The translations under genes and the position numbers were made by a program. Shown one piece after another: positions 17,617 to 25,209 of a stretch of 64,000 nt of DNA. The notes beneath the pieces are model-generated. The model was not told the DNA's origin, searched no databases, and was given only the letters and a program-made list of their open reading frames with translations. Location: positions 248,001 to 312,000 of the forward strand of contig NZ_VSZS01000064.1 in assembly GCF_008180155.1 (NCBI RefSeq). The letters are read 5' to 3'. How positions within the stretch are numbered: the stretch's first letter is position 1; every line of letters begins with the position of its first letter. The stretch is from Neoaquamicrobium microcysteis. Lineage in GTDB: Bacteria; Pseudomonadota; Alphaproteobacteria; Rhizobiales; Rhizobiaceae.

Positions 17617-18890
17617 GTGTCCTTCTGCTGGCTGTCTTCGCCGTCGCCCTCGTCGTCGGCGCTCCCATAGCCGTCGCGCTCGGCCTGTCGTCTGCCGTCG
17701 CAATCATCGTCTACGACCTGCCCGTCCACGTGCTCGCGCAGCGCGCCGTCAACGCGCTCGATTCGACGCCGCTGCTGGCCGTGCCGCTGTTCATCCTGGC
17801 TGCAAGCCTGCTCGGCTCGATCGGCGTCACCCAGCACATCTTTGATCTGGTGCGCCTGCTGGTCGGCCGCATCCGCGGCGCGTTCGCGCAGGTGTCCATC
17901 CTCGTCAGCCTCATATTCTCGGGCGTCTCGGGTGCCGCGCTCGCCGATATCGGCGCTCTGGGCAAGCTCCAGATCGACGAAATGGAGAAGCAGGGCTACA
18001 CCAAGAAGTTCGCGGCAGGCATCACGGTGGCCGCCGCCACCATCGGGCCGATCTTCCCGCCGTCGATCCCCATCGTCATCTATGCCAGCGTCACCAACGT
18101 CTCGACCGTGCAGTTGCTCGTCGCCGGCATCATCCCCGCCTTCGTCATCACCGCCGCGCTGATGCTCCAGGTTGCCGTCATGGCGCGCATCTTCAAGCTG
18201 CCGCGCGACACGGTGAAACCCAGCCTGCGCGCCGTGGCCGAAAAGACGGCGATCTCGTTTCCCGCACTGCTTGCTCCGGTCATCCTTATCGGCGGGCTGC
18301 TTAGCGGCTATTTCGGCCCCACCGAGGTGGCAGGCGTCACCGTCGCCTATGCGCTGCTCATCGGCGCCTTCGTCTACCGGTCGCTCACCGTGCGTGCGGT
18401 CTGGGTCGGCCTGCGCGACACGGTCGAGGCGACGGCCAGCATCCTGTTCATCGTCGCCACCGCCGCCGTGTTCGCCTGGGTTCTGACGCTCGATCAGGTG
18501 CCCGCGCGCGCCGGCGCATTCCTGCTCGGCCTGTCGGACAATCCGATCGTGCTGCTGCTTCTGGTCAACCTGCTGCTGCTCGTCGTCGGCATGTTCCTGG
18601 AATCGATCGCCGCCATCCTCATCATCGCGCCCATCGTCGCGCCGGCGCTCCATGCCGCCGGCGTCGATCCGCTCCAGCTGGGCATCGTCTTCGTGCTCAA
18701 TCTCATGATCGGCCTGCTGACGCCGCCGGTGGGCATGAGCCTCTACATGGTCTCCATCGTCGGCAAGATGCCCGTCCACATGGTCATCAGGGGCGTGCTG
18801 CCCTTTCTCATCCCGCTGCTTGTGTCGCTGCTCGTGGTCACGCTCGTGCCCGCCATCTCGACATGGCTGCCCCGCATCATCTTTCAGTAG
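17613..18890 (+). CDS. dctM: TRAP transporter large permease (DctM)
   Basis: A 425-residue transport subunit with about twelve hydrophobic segments. Family motifs include SGVSGAALADIGALG, TIGPIFPPSIPIVIYA and a second-half copy LLTPPVGMSLYM, reflecting the internal pseudo-symmetry of DctM. Length is typical. It overlaps dctQ at the start and is followed 9 bases later by the VOC-protein gene with an AGGAAC ribosome site. Together with the two upstream genes it forms a complete TRAP system separate from the partial one at the window start. Confidence 0.95.
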   Translation: MSVLLLAVFAVALVVGAPIAVALGLSSAVAIIVYDLPVHVLAQRAVNALDSTPLLAVPLFILAASLLGSIGVTQHIFDLVRLLVGRIRGAFAQVSILVSLIFSGVSGAALADIGALGKLQIDEMEKQGYTKKFAAGITVAAATIGPIFPPSIPIVIYASVTNVSTVQLLVAGIIPAFVITAALMLQVAVMARIFKLPRDTVKPSLRAVAEKTAISFPALLAPVILIGGLLSGYFGPTEVAGVTVAYALLIGAFVYRSLTVRAVWVGLRDTVEATASILFIVATAAVFAWVLTLDQVPARAGAFLLGLSDNPIVLLLLVNLLLLVVGMFLESIAAILIIAPIVAPALHAAGVDPLQLGIVFVLNLMIGLLTPPVGMSLYMVSIVGKMPVHMVIRGVLPFLIPLLVSLLVVTLVPAISTWLPRIIFQ

Positions 18891-18899
18891 GAACACCCC

Positions 18900-19439
18900 A
18901 TGAGCAGGTTTCTTGGCGCAATCCGTCAGCTCGGCTATGTCGTCGACGACATCGAGGCGGCGATGGCGCATTGGCACGAGGTGATGGGCGTCGGCCCGTG
19001 GTTCTACAATCCGCGAGTGCCGATCGAGGACTACCGCTACGAGGGCAACCCCTACGAGCCGCACAATTCGGTTGCGCTCGCCAATAGCGGCTTCATCCAG
19101 GTCGAGCTCATCCAGTGCCGCAACGACGTGCCGTCGATGTATCGCGACTTCCGCCTCGCCGGCCATCGCGGGCTTCAGCACGTCGCCTATTGGACGCAGG
19201 ATTACGACCGCGACCTCGCCAGCATGGAGGCTCAGGGCTACCGGCAGAAGATGAGCGGCAAGGTGGGCGAGAACGGCCGCTTCGTCTATTTCGACCGCGA
19301 GGCGCATCCCGGCACCGTCATCGAGCTTTCCGAGGTGATGGGTCCGAAGGGCCGCATGTTCGACATGATCCGCGCCGCATCGGAAGGCTGGGACGGCAGC
19401 GATCCGGTGCGTCCGTTCCCCGACCTCTCGGCCATCTGA
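18900..19439 (+). CDS. VOC-superfamily (glyoxalase/epimerase-like) protein
   Basis: A 179-residue vicinal-oxygen-chelate protein. It opens with IRQLGYVVDDIEAAMAHW, the typical first beta-alpha-beta-beta-beta unit. Metal-binding candidates are His in LQHVAYW and Glu in IELSEVMG. Such proteins act as methylmalonyl-CoA-type epimerases, dioxygenases or lyases and are usually cytoplasmic. It lies between the TRAP permease and the RuBisCO-like gene, 10 bases before the latter, so it probably isomerises or epimerises the imported acid or an enolised intermediate. The exact reaction cannot be told from sequence. Confidence 0.85.
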   Translation: MSRFLGAIRQLGYVVDDIEAAMAHWHEVMGVGPWFYNPRVPIEDYRYEGNPYEPHNSVALANSGFIQVELIQCRNDVPSMYRDFRLAGHRGLQHVAYWTQDYDRDLASMEAQGYRQKMSGKVGENGRFVYFDREAHPGTVIELSEVMGPKGRMFDMIRAASEGWDGSDPVRPFPDLSAI

Positions 19440-19449
19440 GGCGGGCTCG

Positions 19450-20727
19450 ATGCGTCCTGGCACGATCGAGGCGAGCTATCTGATCGAGACGCCGCTCGAC
19501 CCCGAAAAGGTCGCCGGCATCATGGCGGGCGAGCAGTCGAGCGGAACCTTCCTTCGCGTGGCGGGCGAGACCGACGAACTGCGCGCCCGCGCAGCCGCCG
19601 ACGTGCTGGAGGTGGTCGAACTCGAAAGCGCGCCTGCTCCCGCCCTTTCCAGCGCATGGCTCGAGCGCAAGGGCGCGTCCGGTCCATGGAGGCGTGCCAG
19701 GGTTCGCATCGCCTTTCCGGTCGCCAATATCGGCGCGAACCTGCCGACGCTCGCGGCAACGGTTGCAGGCAACCTCTACGATCTCGGCGAGGTCACCGGG
19801 TTGCGGCTGCGCGACGTCGCGCTCCCTCAGTCGTTTCGGGACCGTTTCGAGAAGCCCGTCGTCGGTGTCGCCGGCACCCGCGAAAGTGTCGGCGCACACG
19901 GCCGCCCGCTCTTCGGCACCATCATCAAGCCCAATGTCGGCATGCGCGCCCATGAGATTGCCGATCTCGTCGGGCTGCTGTGCGAGGCGGGCGTCGACTT
20001 CATCAAGGACGACGAGATTTGCGCCGACCCGGACCACGCGCCGCTGGCCGAGCGCGTACCGGCGGTCATGGCGCGCGTCAGGGCCTATCGGGAGCGCACC
20101 GGCCGCAACGTCATGGTGGCCTTCAACATCACCGACGAGACGGATGCGATGCGCCGTCACGCCGCGCTGGTCGAGCGCGAGGGCGGCTCCTGCGTCATGG
20201 CAAGCCTCAATTGGTGCGGCCTTTCGGCCATGCAGTCGCTTCGCCGGGCCACGCCGCTCGCCATCCACGGCCACCGCAACGGGTTCGGCGCGTTCGCCCG
20301 CCATCCGCTGCTCGGCATCGGCTTCGACGCCTACCAGGCGCTCTACCGGCTGGCGGGGGTAGACCACATGCATGTCCACGGCATCGGGGGGAAGTTCTCC
20401 GACCATGCCGACGAGGTGGAGGCCGCGGCGCGGCGCTGCCTCGAGCCGCTCGCCGTCGATGCGGCTCCCGATGCGGCCGATGCCGTCATGCCCGCCTTCT
20501 CGTCCGGCCAATGGGCCGGCACGCTGCCGGTGACGGCCAGGGCGGCAGGCTCCAGCGATTTCATGTTCATGGCCGGGGGCGGCATCCTTGCCCATCCGCA
20601 GGGCCCGGCAGCCGGCGTCGCCAGTCTGCGTCAGGCGTGGGAGGCGGTCGCCGCCGGCGAGGCGCTTGAGGCCGCGGCCGCGACAAGGCCGGAGCTGGCG
20701 GCTGCGCTCGGCTTCTTCGGCCGCTGA
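19450..20727 (+). CDS. RuBisCO-like protein (form IV), OiaX-like
   Basis: A 425-residue protein with the RuBisCO large-subunit fold. Residues matching the RuBisCO active site are present: Lys160 (Lys175) in GTIIKPN, the carbamate-type Lys186 with Asp188 and Glu189 in FIKDDE, His275-Arg276 in HGHRNG, His308 and loop-6 Lys315 in GIGGKFSD. The second lysine of the KPK motif is Asn162, and the phosphate-site serine region reads AGGGI, so it is not a CO2-fixing enzyme. The kinase that follows belongs to DUF1537. That pairing is known from 3-oxo-isoapionate catabolism, where the RuBisCO-like enzyme decarboxylates the phosphorylated oxo-acid. Tetronate-type enolase or isomerase roles remain possible. 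Confidence 0.88.
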   Translation: MRPGTIEASYLIETPLDPEKVAGIMAGEQSSGTFLRVAGETDELRARAAADVLEVVELESAPAPALSSAWLERKGASGPWRRARVRIAFPVANIGANLPTLAATVAGNLYDLGEVTGLRLRDVALPQSFRDRFEKPVVGVAGTRESVGAHGRPLFGTIIKPNVGMRAHEIADLVGLLCEAGVDFIKDDEICADPDHAPLAERVPAVMARVRAYRERTGRNVMVAFNITDETDAMRRHAALVEREGGSCVMASLNWCGLSAMQSLRRATPLAIHGHRNGFGAFARHPLLGIGFDAYQALYRLAGVDHMHVHGIGGKFSDHADEVEAAARRCLEPLAVDAAPDAADAVMPAFSSGQWAGTLPVTARAAGSSDFMFMAGGGILAHPQGPAAGVASLRQAWEAVAAGEALEAAAATRPELAAALGFFGR

Positions 20728-20728
20728 C

Positions 20729-21964
20729 ATGGCCGGCATCGTCTTCATCGGCGACGATTTCACCGGGGCCTCCGACACGCTCGCGACTTTGGCCGAAAGG
20801 GGTGCGACAGTGCGCCTGTTCCTCGATGCGCCGCAGCCGCAAGAGGCGGCGGGGCTGGACGCCATCGGTATCGCCACCGACCTGCGCTCCCGCCCGCCCG
20901 AAGAGATTACGTCGCGGCTTGCCGGCCTCATGCCGGCGGTGAAGGCGCTGTCGCCGCGCTTCGTGCACTACAAGATTTGCTCCACCTTCGATTCCGCGCC
21001 GCATGTCGGCAGCATCGGCGCGGCCGTGCTGCAGCTCGAAGCCGCGCTTTCGCCCGCTCACACGCTCATCGTCGGCGGGCAGCCGAGCCTTGGCCGCTAC
21101 TGCGTCTTCGGCATGCTGCTGGCGCGTGCGCCCGATGGCGCGGTGCATCGGATCGACCGGCACCCGATCATGAGCCGGCACCCGGTCACCCCGATGGACG
21201 AGGCGGACCTGCGCATCCACCTTGGCCGGCAGGGCCTCGCCGACATCGGGCTCTTCAACCGGGCACAATTGCAATCGGACGCGCAAGGGCTCGCCGCGAT
21301 GCTGAACCAGCCCGGACGCACTCTTGTCGATGCCGTCGATCAATCGGACATCGAGCAGATCGCCACCGCCCTGCGCGCCTTGCCGCAAGAGTCTGCGCCG
21401 GTCATGCTCGTCGGCGCCAGCAGCGTTGCCGAGACGCTGCGCCCCCCGGCCGGGAATCGCCCGGCCGGCAAGATGTCCCGCACGCCCGGCCCGCGTCTCG
21501 CCGTGGCCGGCAGCCGCTCGTCGGCCACCGCCGCGCAGGTCGCGGCCGCAACGCTCTACGAATGTGTGCCTCTTACGGTCGAGGATTTCGCCGCCGGGGC
21601 TGCGCGGACTGCAAAGCGTTGTGGCGACCTGCTTGCCTCCGGCCGCAATGTGCTGGTCCACCTCGATCCGGCCCGCGACTATCGCCTGACCTCGACCGCG
21701 CTTTCCGATGCGCTTGCCAACTTGACGGCGTCCATCCTCGCCCGCACGCCCGTCGCGGCCGTGGCCGTCGCCGGCGGCGACACGTCCGGCGCGGTAGTCG
21801 CGCGGCTCGGCTTTCGCAGCCTCTCCTTCGTAGCGCGCGCCGGCGCGGGCGTCGCCATCTGCCGCGGCCATCGCGAGGCAAGCCCGCTCGACGGCGCGCT
21901 GCTTCTGCTCAAGGGCGGGCAGGTGGGCGACCTCGACACTTTCGACCGGTTCGTTGCCGGCTAA
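20729..21964 (+). CDS. DUF1537 four-carbon-acid sugar kinase, OiaK/OtnK-like
   Basis: A 411-residue kinase of the DUF1537 family, which phosphorylates sugar acids such as tetronates and 3-oxo-isoapionate with ATP. The N-terminal domain starts IVFIGDDFTGASDT with the conserved Asp-Asp pair. The C-terminal nucleotide domain has AVAGGDTSGAV and LLLKGGQVGDLDTFDR. The ATG at 20729 lies one base after the RuBisCO-like stop, so coupling is likely; a longer open frame only shadows the preceding gene. I infer that the kinase acts before the RuBisCO-like protein in a short route from an imported acid. Confidence 0.9.
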   Translation: MAGIVFIGDDFTGASDTLATLAERGATVRLFLDAPQPQEAAGLDAIGIATDLRSRPPEEITSRLAGLMPAVKALSPRFVHYKICSTFDSAPHVGSIGAAVLQLEAALSPAHTLIVGGQPSLGRYCVFGMLLARAPDGAVHRIDRHPIMSRHPVTPMDEADLRIHLGRQGLADIGLFNRAQLQSDAQGLAAMLNQPGRTLVDAVDQSDIEQIATALRALPQESAPVMLVGASSVAETLRPPAGNRPAGKMSRTPGPRLAVAGSRSSATAAQVAAATLYECVPLTVEDFAAGAARTAKRCGDLLASGRNVLVHLDPARDYRLTSTALSDALANLTASILARTPVAAVAVAGGDTSGAVVARLGFRSLSFVARAGAGVAICRGHREASPLDGALLLLKGGQVGDLDTFDRFVAG

Positions 21965-21967
21965 GTT

Positions 21968-22975
21968 TCAGCCGCTCTCTCGCACGATGAGCTCGAAGCC
22001 GGTATCGACAGTCCGCTGGGAGTGCCCGGCCGACCCGTTCTCCATCAGCATCGCGATCGCGCCGTGTCCCATCTCCCATGGGTGCGGCTTCACCGTCGTC
22101 AGCGACGGGCTGATGGTCGATGCGATCTCGTAGTCGCCCCAGCCGATGATCGCGATCCGCCCCGGCACGTCGATACCGCGCCGGGCGCATTCGAACACCA
22201 TGCTGGCTGCCACCACGTCCGTCGGGCAGATCACCGCATCGATTTCGCCGTCGAGCGCCAGCAGCGCATCCAGCGCCTGCGGCCCGCTGGAAAAGCCGTG
22301 CGGCTCGTCCACGTCGACGATCAGGTTGTCCGGCAGGCCTGCCCTGCGCATCTCGTCGCGGAACACCGGCGGCCGTTCCCGGAAGCGGCGGGTGCCCGGC
22401 CGGTCGTTGCCCACCAGCGCGATCCGCCTTCGGCCGGCCGCGACGTGGTGCCGGCACGCGGCGCGTACCGCCTCGTCGATGTGGTAGCCGATCGCCATGT
22501 CGAGCGGTTCGCCGAGCAGCCAGCTCTCGACCAGCGGGATGCTCGACTTGCCGAGCAGGTCCACCGTCGCCGGGTCGTGGTCGTTGCCGATCAGCACGAT
22601 CCCTGCCGCGCGCAGTCCGATGAATGTTTCCACCGCCTCGCGTTCCTGGCGCATCGTGTCGGCCAGCATCACGATCAGTTTGTGGCCGTGGGCCTCGCAG
22701 CCTTCCTGGAGGCCGGTGACGTATTTGTAGAAGCTGGAATTGCGTACCGACGGCACGGCCGCGCCGATGACCCGGCTCTTGCCCGCCGCCAGGTTACCGG
22801 CCGCGAGGTTGGGCACGTAGCCCAGCTCGAACGCCGCCTCCAGCACCTTCAGCCGCGTGGCCTCCTGCACCCGGTGCGGATGGCGGAACGCGTTGGAAAC
22901 CGTCATGGCGGAAACGTTGGCCGCGTCGGCCACGTCCTGCATCGTCGCGGTGCCTTGCCCCCTCGACGGCTTCAT
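21968..22975 (-). CDS. LacI-family regulator (second)
   Basis: A 335-residue LacI-type regulator. The helix-turn-helix MQDVADAANVSAMTVSNAFRHPHRVQ lies at about residues 13-35, with a hinge near ELGYVPNLAAGNLAAGKS and a sugar-binding-like effector domain after it. I choose the ATG at 22975, with GGGAAAG upstream, over a TTG six codons earlier (22993). It is convergent with the kinase gene (3-base gap) and divergent from the operon at 23242. The intergenic region holds a strong palindromic operator, so control of that operon and of itself is likely. A role for the RuBisCO-like cluster is also possible. Confidence 0.92.
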   Translation of the reverse strand: MKPSRGQGTATMQDVADAANVSAMTVSNAFRHPHRVQEATRLKVLEAAFELGYVPNLAAGNLAAGKSRVIGAAVPSVRNSSFYKYVTGLQEGCEAHGHKLIVMLADTMRQEREAVETFIGLRAAGIVLIGNDHDPATVDLLGKSSIPLVESWLLGEPLDMAIGYHIDEAVRAACRHHVAAGRRRIALVGNDRPGTRRFRERPPVFRDEMRRAGLPDNLIVDVDEPHGFSSGPQALDALLALDGEIDAVICPTDVVAASMVFECARRGIDVPGRIAIIGWGDYEIASTISPSLTTVKPHPWEMGHGAIAMLMENGSAGHSQRTVDTGFELIVRESG

Positions 22976-23059
22976 TGTTCTTTCCCGCGCCAACCTGCAA
23001 GCATGGTTTTCTACCTAACGGCCCCGACCCAGTGCTGCAATGTCGTGCCGGCAATCGGA

Positions 23060-23087
23060 TTGACACTTACTATAGCGCGGCTATTTT
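23060..23087 (+). promoter_or_regulatory. Sigma-70-like promoter upstream of the glyoxalase/oxidase operon
   Basis: TTGACA (23060-23065) is followed after 16 bases by TATTTT (23082-23087). It faces the gene at 23242 with a leader of about 150 bases. The -10 lies inside the palindromic operator. The surrounding bases are AT-rich compared with coding DNA. Confidence 0.6.
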
Positions 23088-23101
23088 AGCGCTAAAATAG
23101 C
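23080..23101. promoter_or_regulatory. 22-bp perfect palindromic LacI-type operator
   Basis: A perfect palindrome: GCTATTTTAGC followed by GCTAAAATAGC. The centre TTTAGCGCTAAA has the CG-containing dyad favoured by LacI-family proteins. It overlaps the -10 element, as expected for a repressor site, and lies between the divergent LacI gene and the operon starting at 23242. Confidence 0.75.
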
Positions 23102-23241
23102 TATGCATAAACGAGGCGAGGATAGATGCGAAATCGGGCCATCCGAGGTTACCTGAAACGAGTAACTCCGGATCATAGGCTCTCGCAGGTCTTGGGGCGC
23201 TTCAAATCCTTGCCCCGCGAGGCTTCGAGGCCAAATCCGTC

Positions 23242-23910
23242 ATGAAATTGCGGCTTCCCGTCGATCATCTCGTTTGCGTTGTGAACGACCTTTCTCGAGC
23301 GGTAACCTCATTTGTCGATGCGGACTTCACCGCGACCCCGATTTCGCGTCACAGCGACGCGATGGGAACAGCCAATTCCTGCATCTTGCTGGACGGTGCC
23401 TATATCGAACTGATGGGGATAGTGGCCGGTACGCCGGCCAACGAGGGCTGGCGCGCGCTGCTGGCGCAAGGCCATGGCCTCAAGGGCATCGCGCTCGCCA
23501 GCGACGACATCGCCGCGACGGAAAAAGCCCTTGAATTGCAAGGCATTGCGGGTGAGGTGAGGCATTTCTCCCGCGCGGTTCCGGAGGGCGAACTGCGCTT
23601 CTCCGTGATCCGCCTGCCGCGCGAAATGACCCCCGGCCTGCAATGCCTCTACTGCCAGCACCACACCCCCGCGCTCCTGTGGACGCTGGATGCGATGCGC
23701 CATGCCAACGGTGCGACGCGTATCCTGTCGGCCTCCGCGCCGGGCGTTGAGGCCCTTTCCCCGCTCGCTGTCTCGACCGATGGCTTGCCGATGGCCGATA
23801 CGCCGCAAGCCGCCATCGTGATCGGGACGGCCGAGCCCGTTTCCGCGGAACGCCGCGATGCGATCCTTGCTGCGACCGGCATTGCCATCGAGACGAGGCC
23901 GGGCAAATGA
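23242..23910 (+). CDS. Glyoxalase-like domain protein
   Basis: A 222-residue protein beginning LPVDHLVCVVNDLSRAV, the opening strand of a glyoxalase-like fold of the larger single-chain type (Glyoxalase_3-like). A candidate metal ligand Glu appears in AYIELMG, and a Cys-rich QCLYCQHH stretch follows at about residue 133. It lacks a signal peptide. It is first in an operon downstream of the promoter/operator at 23060-23101 and overlaps the FAD oxidoreductase by four bases. The pairing suggests handling of an aldehyde or keto product made by the oxidase. Specific reaction unknown. Confidence 0.75.
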   Translation: MKLRLPVDHLVCVVNDLSRAVTSFVDADFTATPISRHSDAMGTANSCILLDGAYIELMGIVAGTPANEGWRALLAQGHGLKGIALASDDIAATEKALELQGIAGEVRHFSRAVPEGELRFSVIRLPREMTPGLQCLYCQHHTPALLWTLDAMRHANGATRILSASAPGVEALSPLAVSTDGLPMADTPQAAIVIGTAEPVSAERRDAILAATGIAIETRPGK

Positions 23911-25184
23911 CCGACTGGCCGACCGACAAGCCTTCGCCGCTATGGCGTTCGCTCTCCCGCGAGACCTTCTCCGCGCCCGCACTTTCGGGCGATGCGGACT
24001 GCGATGTGTTGGTGGTGGGCGGCGGCATTTCGGGGCTGACCACCGCGCTGGAACTGCGCAAGCGCGGCCGGTCGGTGCTGCTGCTGGAGGCCGCAACCGT
24101 GGGCGCGGGCGCGTCCGGCCGGGCCAATGGGCAAGTGATAGCCGCGCTGACGCGCCACGGTCCCGACGCGATCCGCAAGGCGCTGGGCGAGCCATTCCTC
24201 CAGCTTCTGGCGGGCTCGGCCGACCGCCTCTTCGGCCTGGCCGAGACCTACGGCATCGATTGCGATGCGCGTCGCAACGGCTGGCTCCAGCCGGCGCATT
24301 CTCCCGGCCGCGCGAAGCGGGCCGCGGCGATGGCCGCGCAATGGGCCGCGATGGGCGCGCCGACAAGGGCGCTGGACCGCGCCGAGATGGCGGCTCGCAT
24401 CGGCAGCGACAGCTATTTCGGCGGCTGGGAGCATGGCGGCGGCGGCCACATCAACCCCTTTGCCTTCACCGTTGGGCTTGCCCGCGCCGCAGCCGGCGAA
24501 GGCGTCGTCATCCACGAGCGGACGCCCGCGCTGTCGCTGACCCGTCAAGGCGACCGTTGGCGCGTGACCACGCCCGCAGGCGCCGTGCGTGCCTCGCGTG
24601 TGGCGCTGACGACGGCAGCCCATACGGGCGATCTGTGGCCGGGCCTGCGCCGCACCATCGTGCCGGTCACCTCCTATCAGGCGGCGACCGCACCGCTGGG
24701 CGCACTGGCGCACTGGGTGCTGCCGGGGGACGAGGCGTTCTCCGACACCAGGCAGGATCTGCGCTATTTGCGCAAGGACCGCGACGGCCGGATCGTTTCG
24801 GGCAGTGCCATGGCGATCCAGCTTGCAGCCCCGACGCGCCTGCCGCGCCTCATCAGCCGAAAGCTGGGGCTGATCCGGCCGGAACTGGGCGAGCTGCCGA
24901 TGGAGCATTTCTGGGGCGGGCGCATCGCGATGACAGTTGACCGCGTGCCGCATCTGCATCGGACGCCCGACGGGCTTGCAACGTGGATCGGCTGCAACGG
25001 GCGCGGGCTGGCGCTGGCATGCGCCATGGCGCAGGTGCTGGCCGATGCCGTCTGCGACGTGCCGGACGAAAAGCTCGCCCTGCGCCCCACGCCGCTGAAA
25101 CCCGTGCCCTTCCACCCCTTCGTCAGCCGCACCGCCCGCATGATCCTGCCCTGGTTGCGCTGGCAGGACGGACGGGAAATCTGA
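23907..25184 (+). CDS. FAD-dependent amine/amino-acid oxidoreductase (DAO family)
   Basis: A 425-residue flavoprotein of the glycine-oxidase/gamma-glutamylputrescine-oxidase type. The FAD-binding Rossmann motif VVGGGISGLTTALELRKRG starts near residue 35 and ends in an acidic LLLLEA. A GASGRANGQV motif follows, typical of PuuB/OrdL-like enzymes. The C-terminal GCNGRGLALACAMAQ closes the FAD site. It oxidises a primary or secondary amine to an imine, probably in the cytosol. The ATG overlaps the upstream stop (ATGA). The metallopeptidase gene follows after 25 bases. The combination suggests breakdown of an N-substituted amino acid or polyamine conjugate. Confidence 0.88.
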   Translation: MTDWPTDKPSPLWRSLSRETFSAPALSGDADCDVLVVGGGISGLTTALELRKRGRSVLLLEAATVGAGASGRANGQVIAALTRHGPDAIRKALGEPFLQLLAGSADRLFGLAETYGIDCDARRNGWLQPAHSPGRAKRAAAMAAQWAAMGAPTRALDRAEMAARIGSDSYFGGWEHGGGGHINPFAFTVGLARAAAGEGVVIHERTPALSLTRQGDRWRVTTPAGAVRASRVALTTAAHTGDLWPGLRRTIVPVTSYQAATAPLGALAHWVLPGDEAFSDTRQDLRYLRKDRDGRIVSGSAMAIQLAAPTRLPRLISRKLGLIRPELGELPMEHFWGGRIAMTVDRVPHLHRTPDGLATWIGCNGRGLALACAMAQVLADAVCDVPDEKLALRPTPLKPVPFHPFVSRTARMILPWLRWQDGREI

Positions 25185-25209
25185 CCCGAGCAGACATAGC
25201 GAGATCACC

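Noticed and set aside
17508-19463. A 651-codon open frame on the minus strand
   Set aside because: It is antisense to the TRAP permease and VOC genes. The translation is dominated by Asp, His and Arg, typical of shadow frames.
19450-20727. True RuBisCO for CO2 fixation
   Set aside because: Key residues differ (Asn162, AGGGI region), and there is no small subunit or phosphoribulokinase nearby. It is a form IV-like protein.
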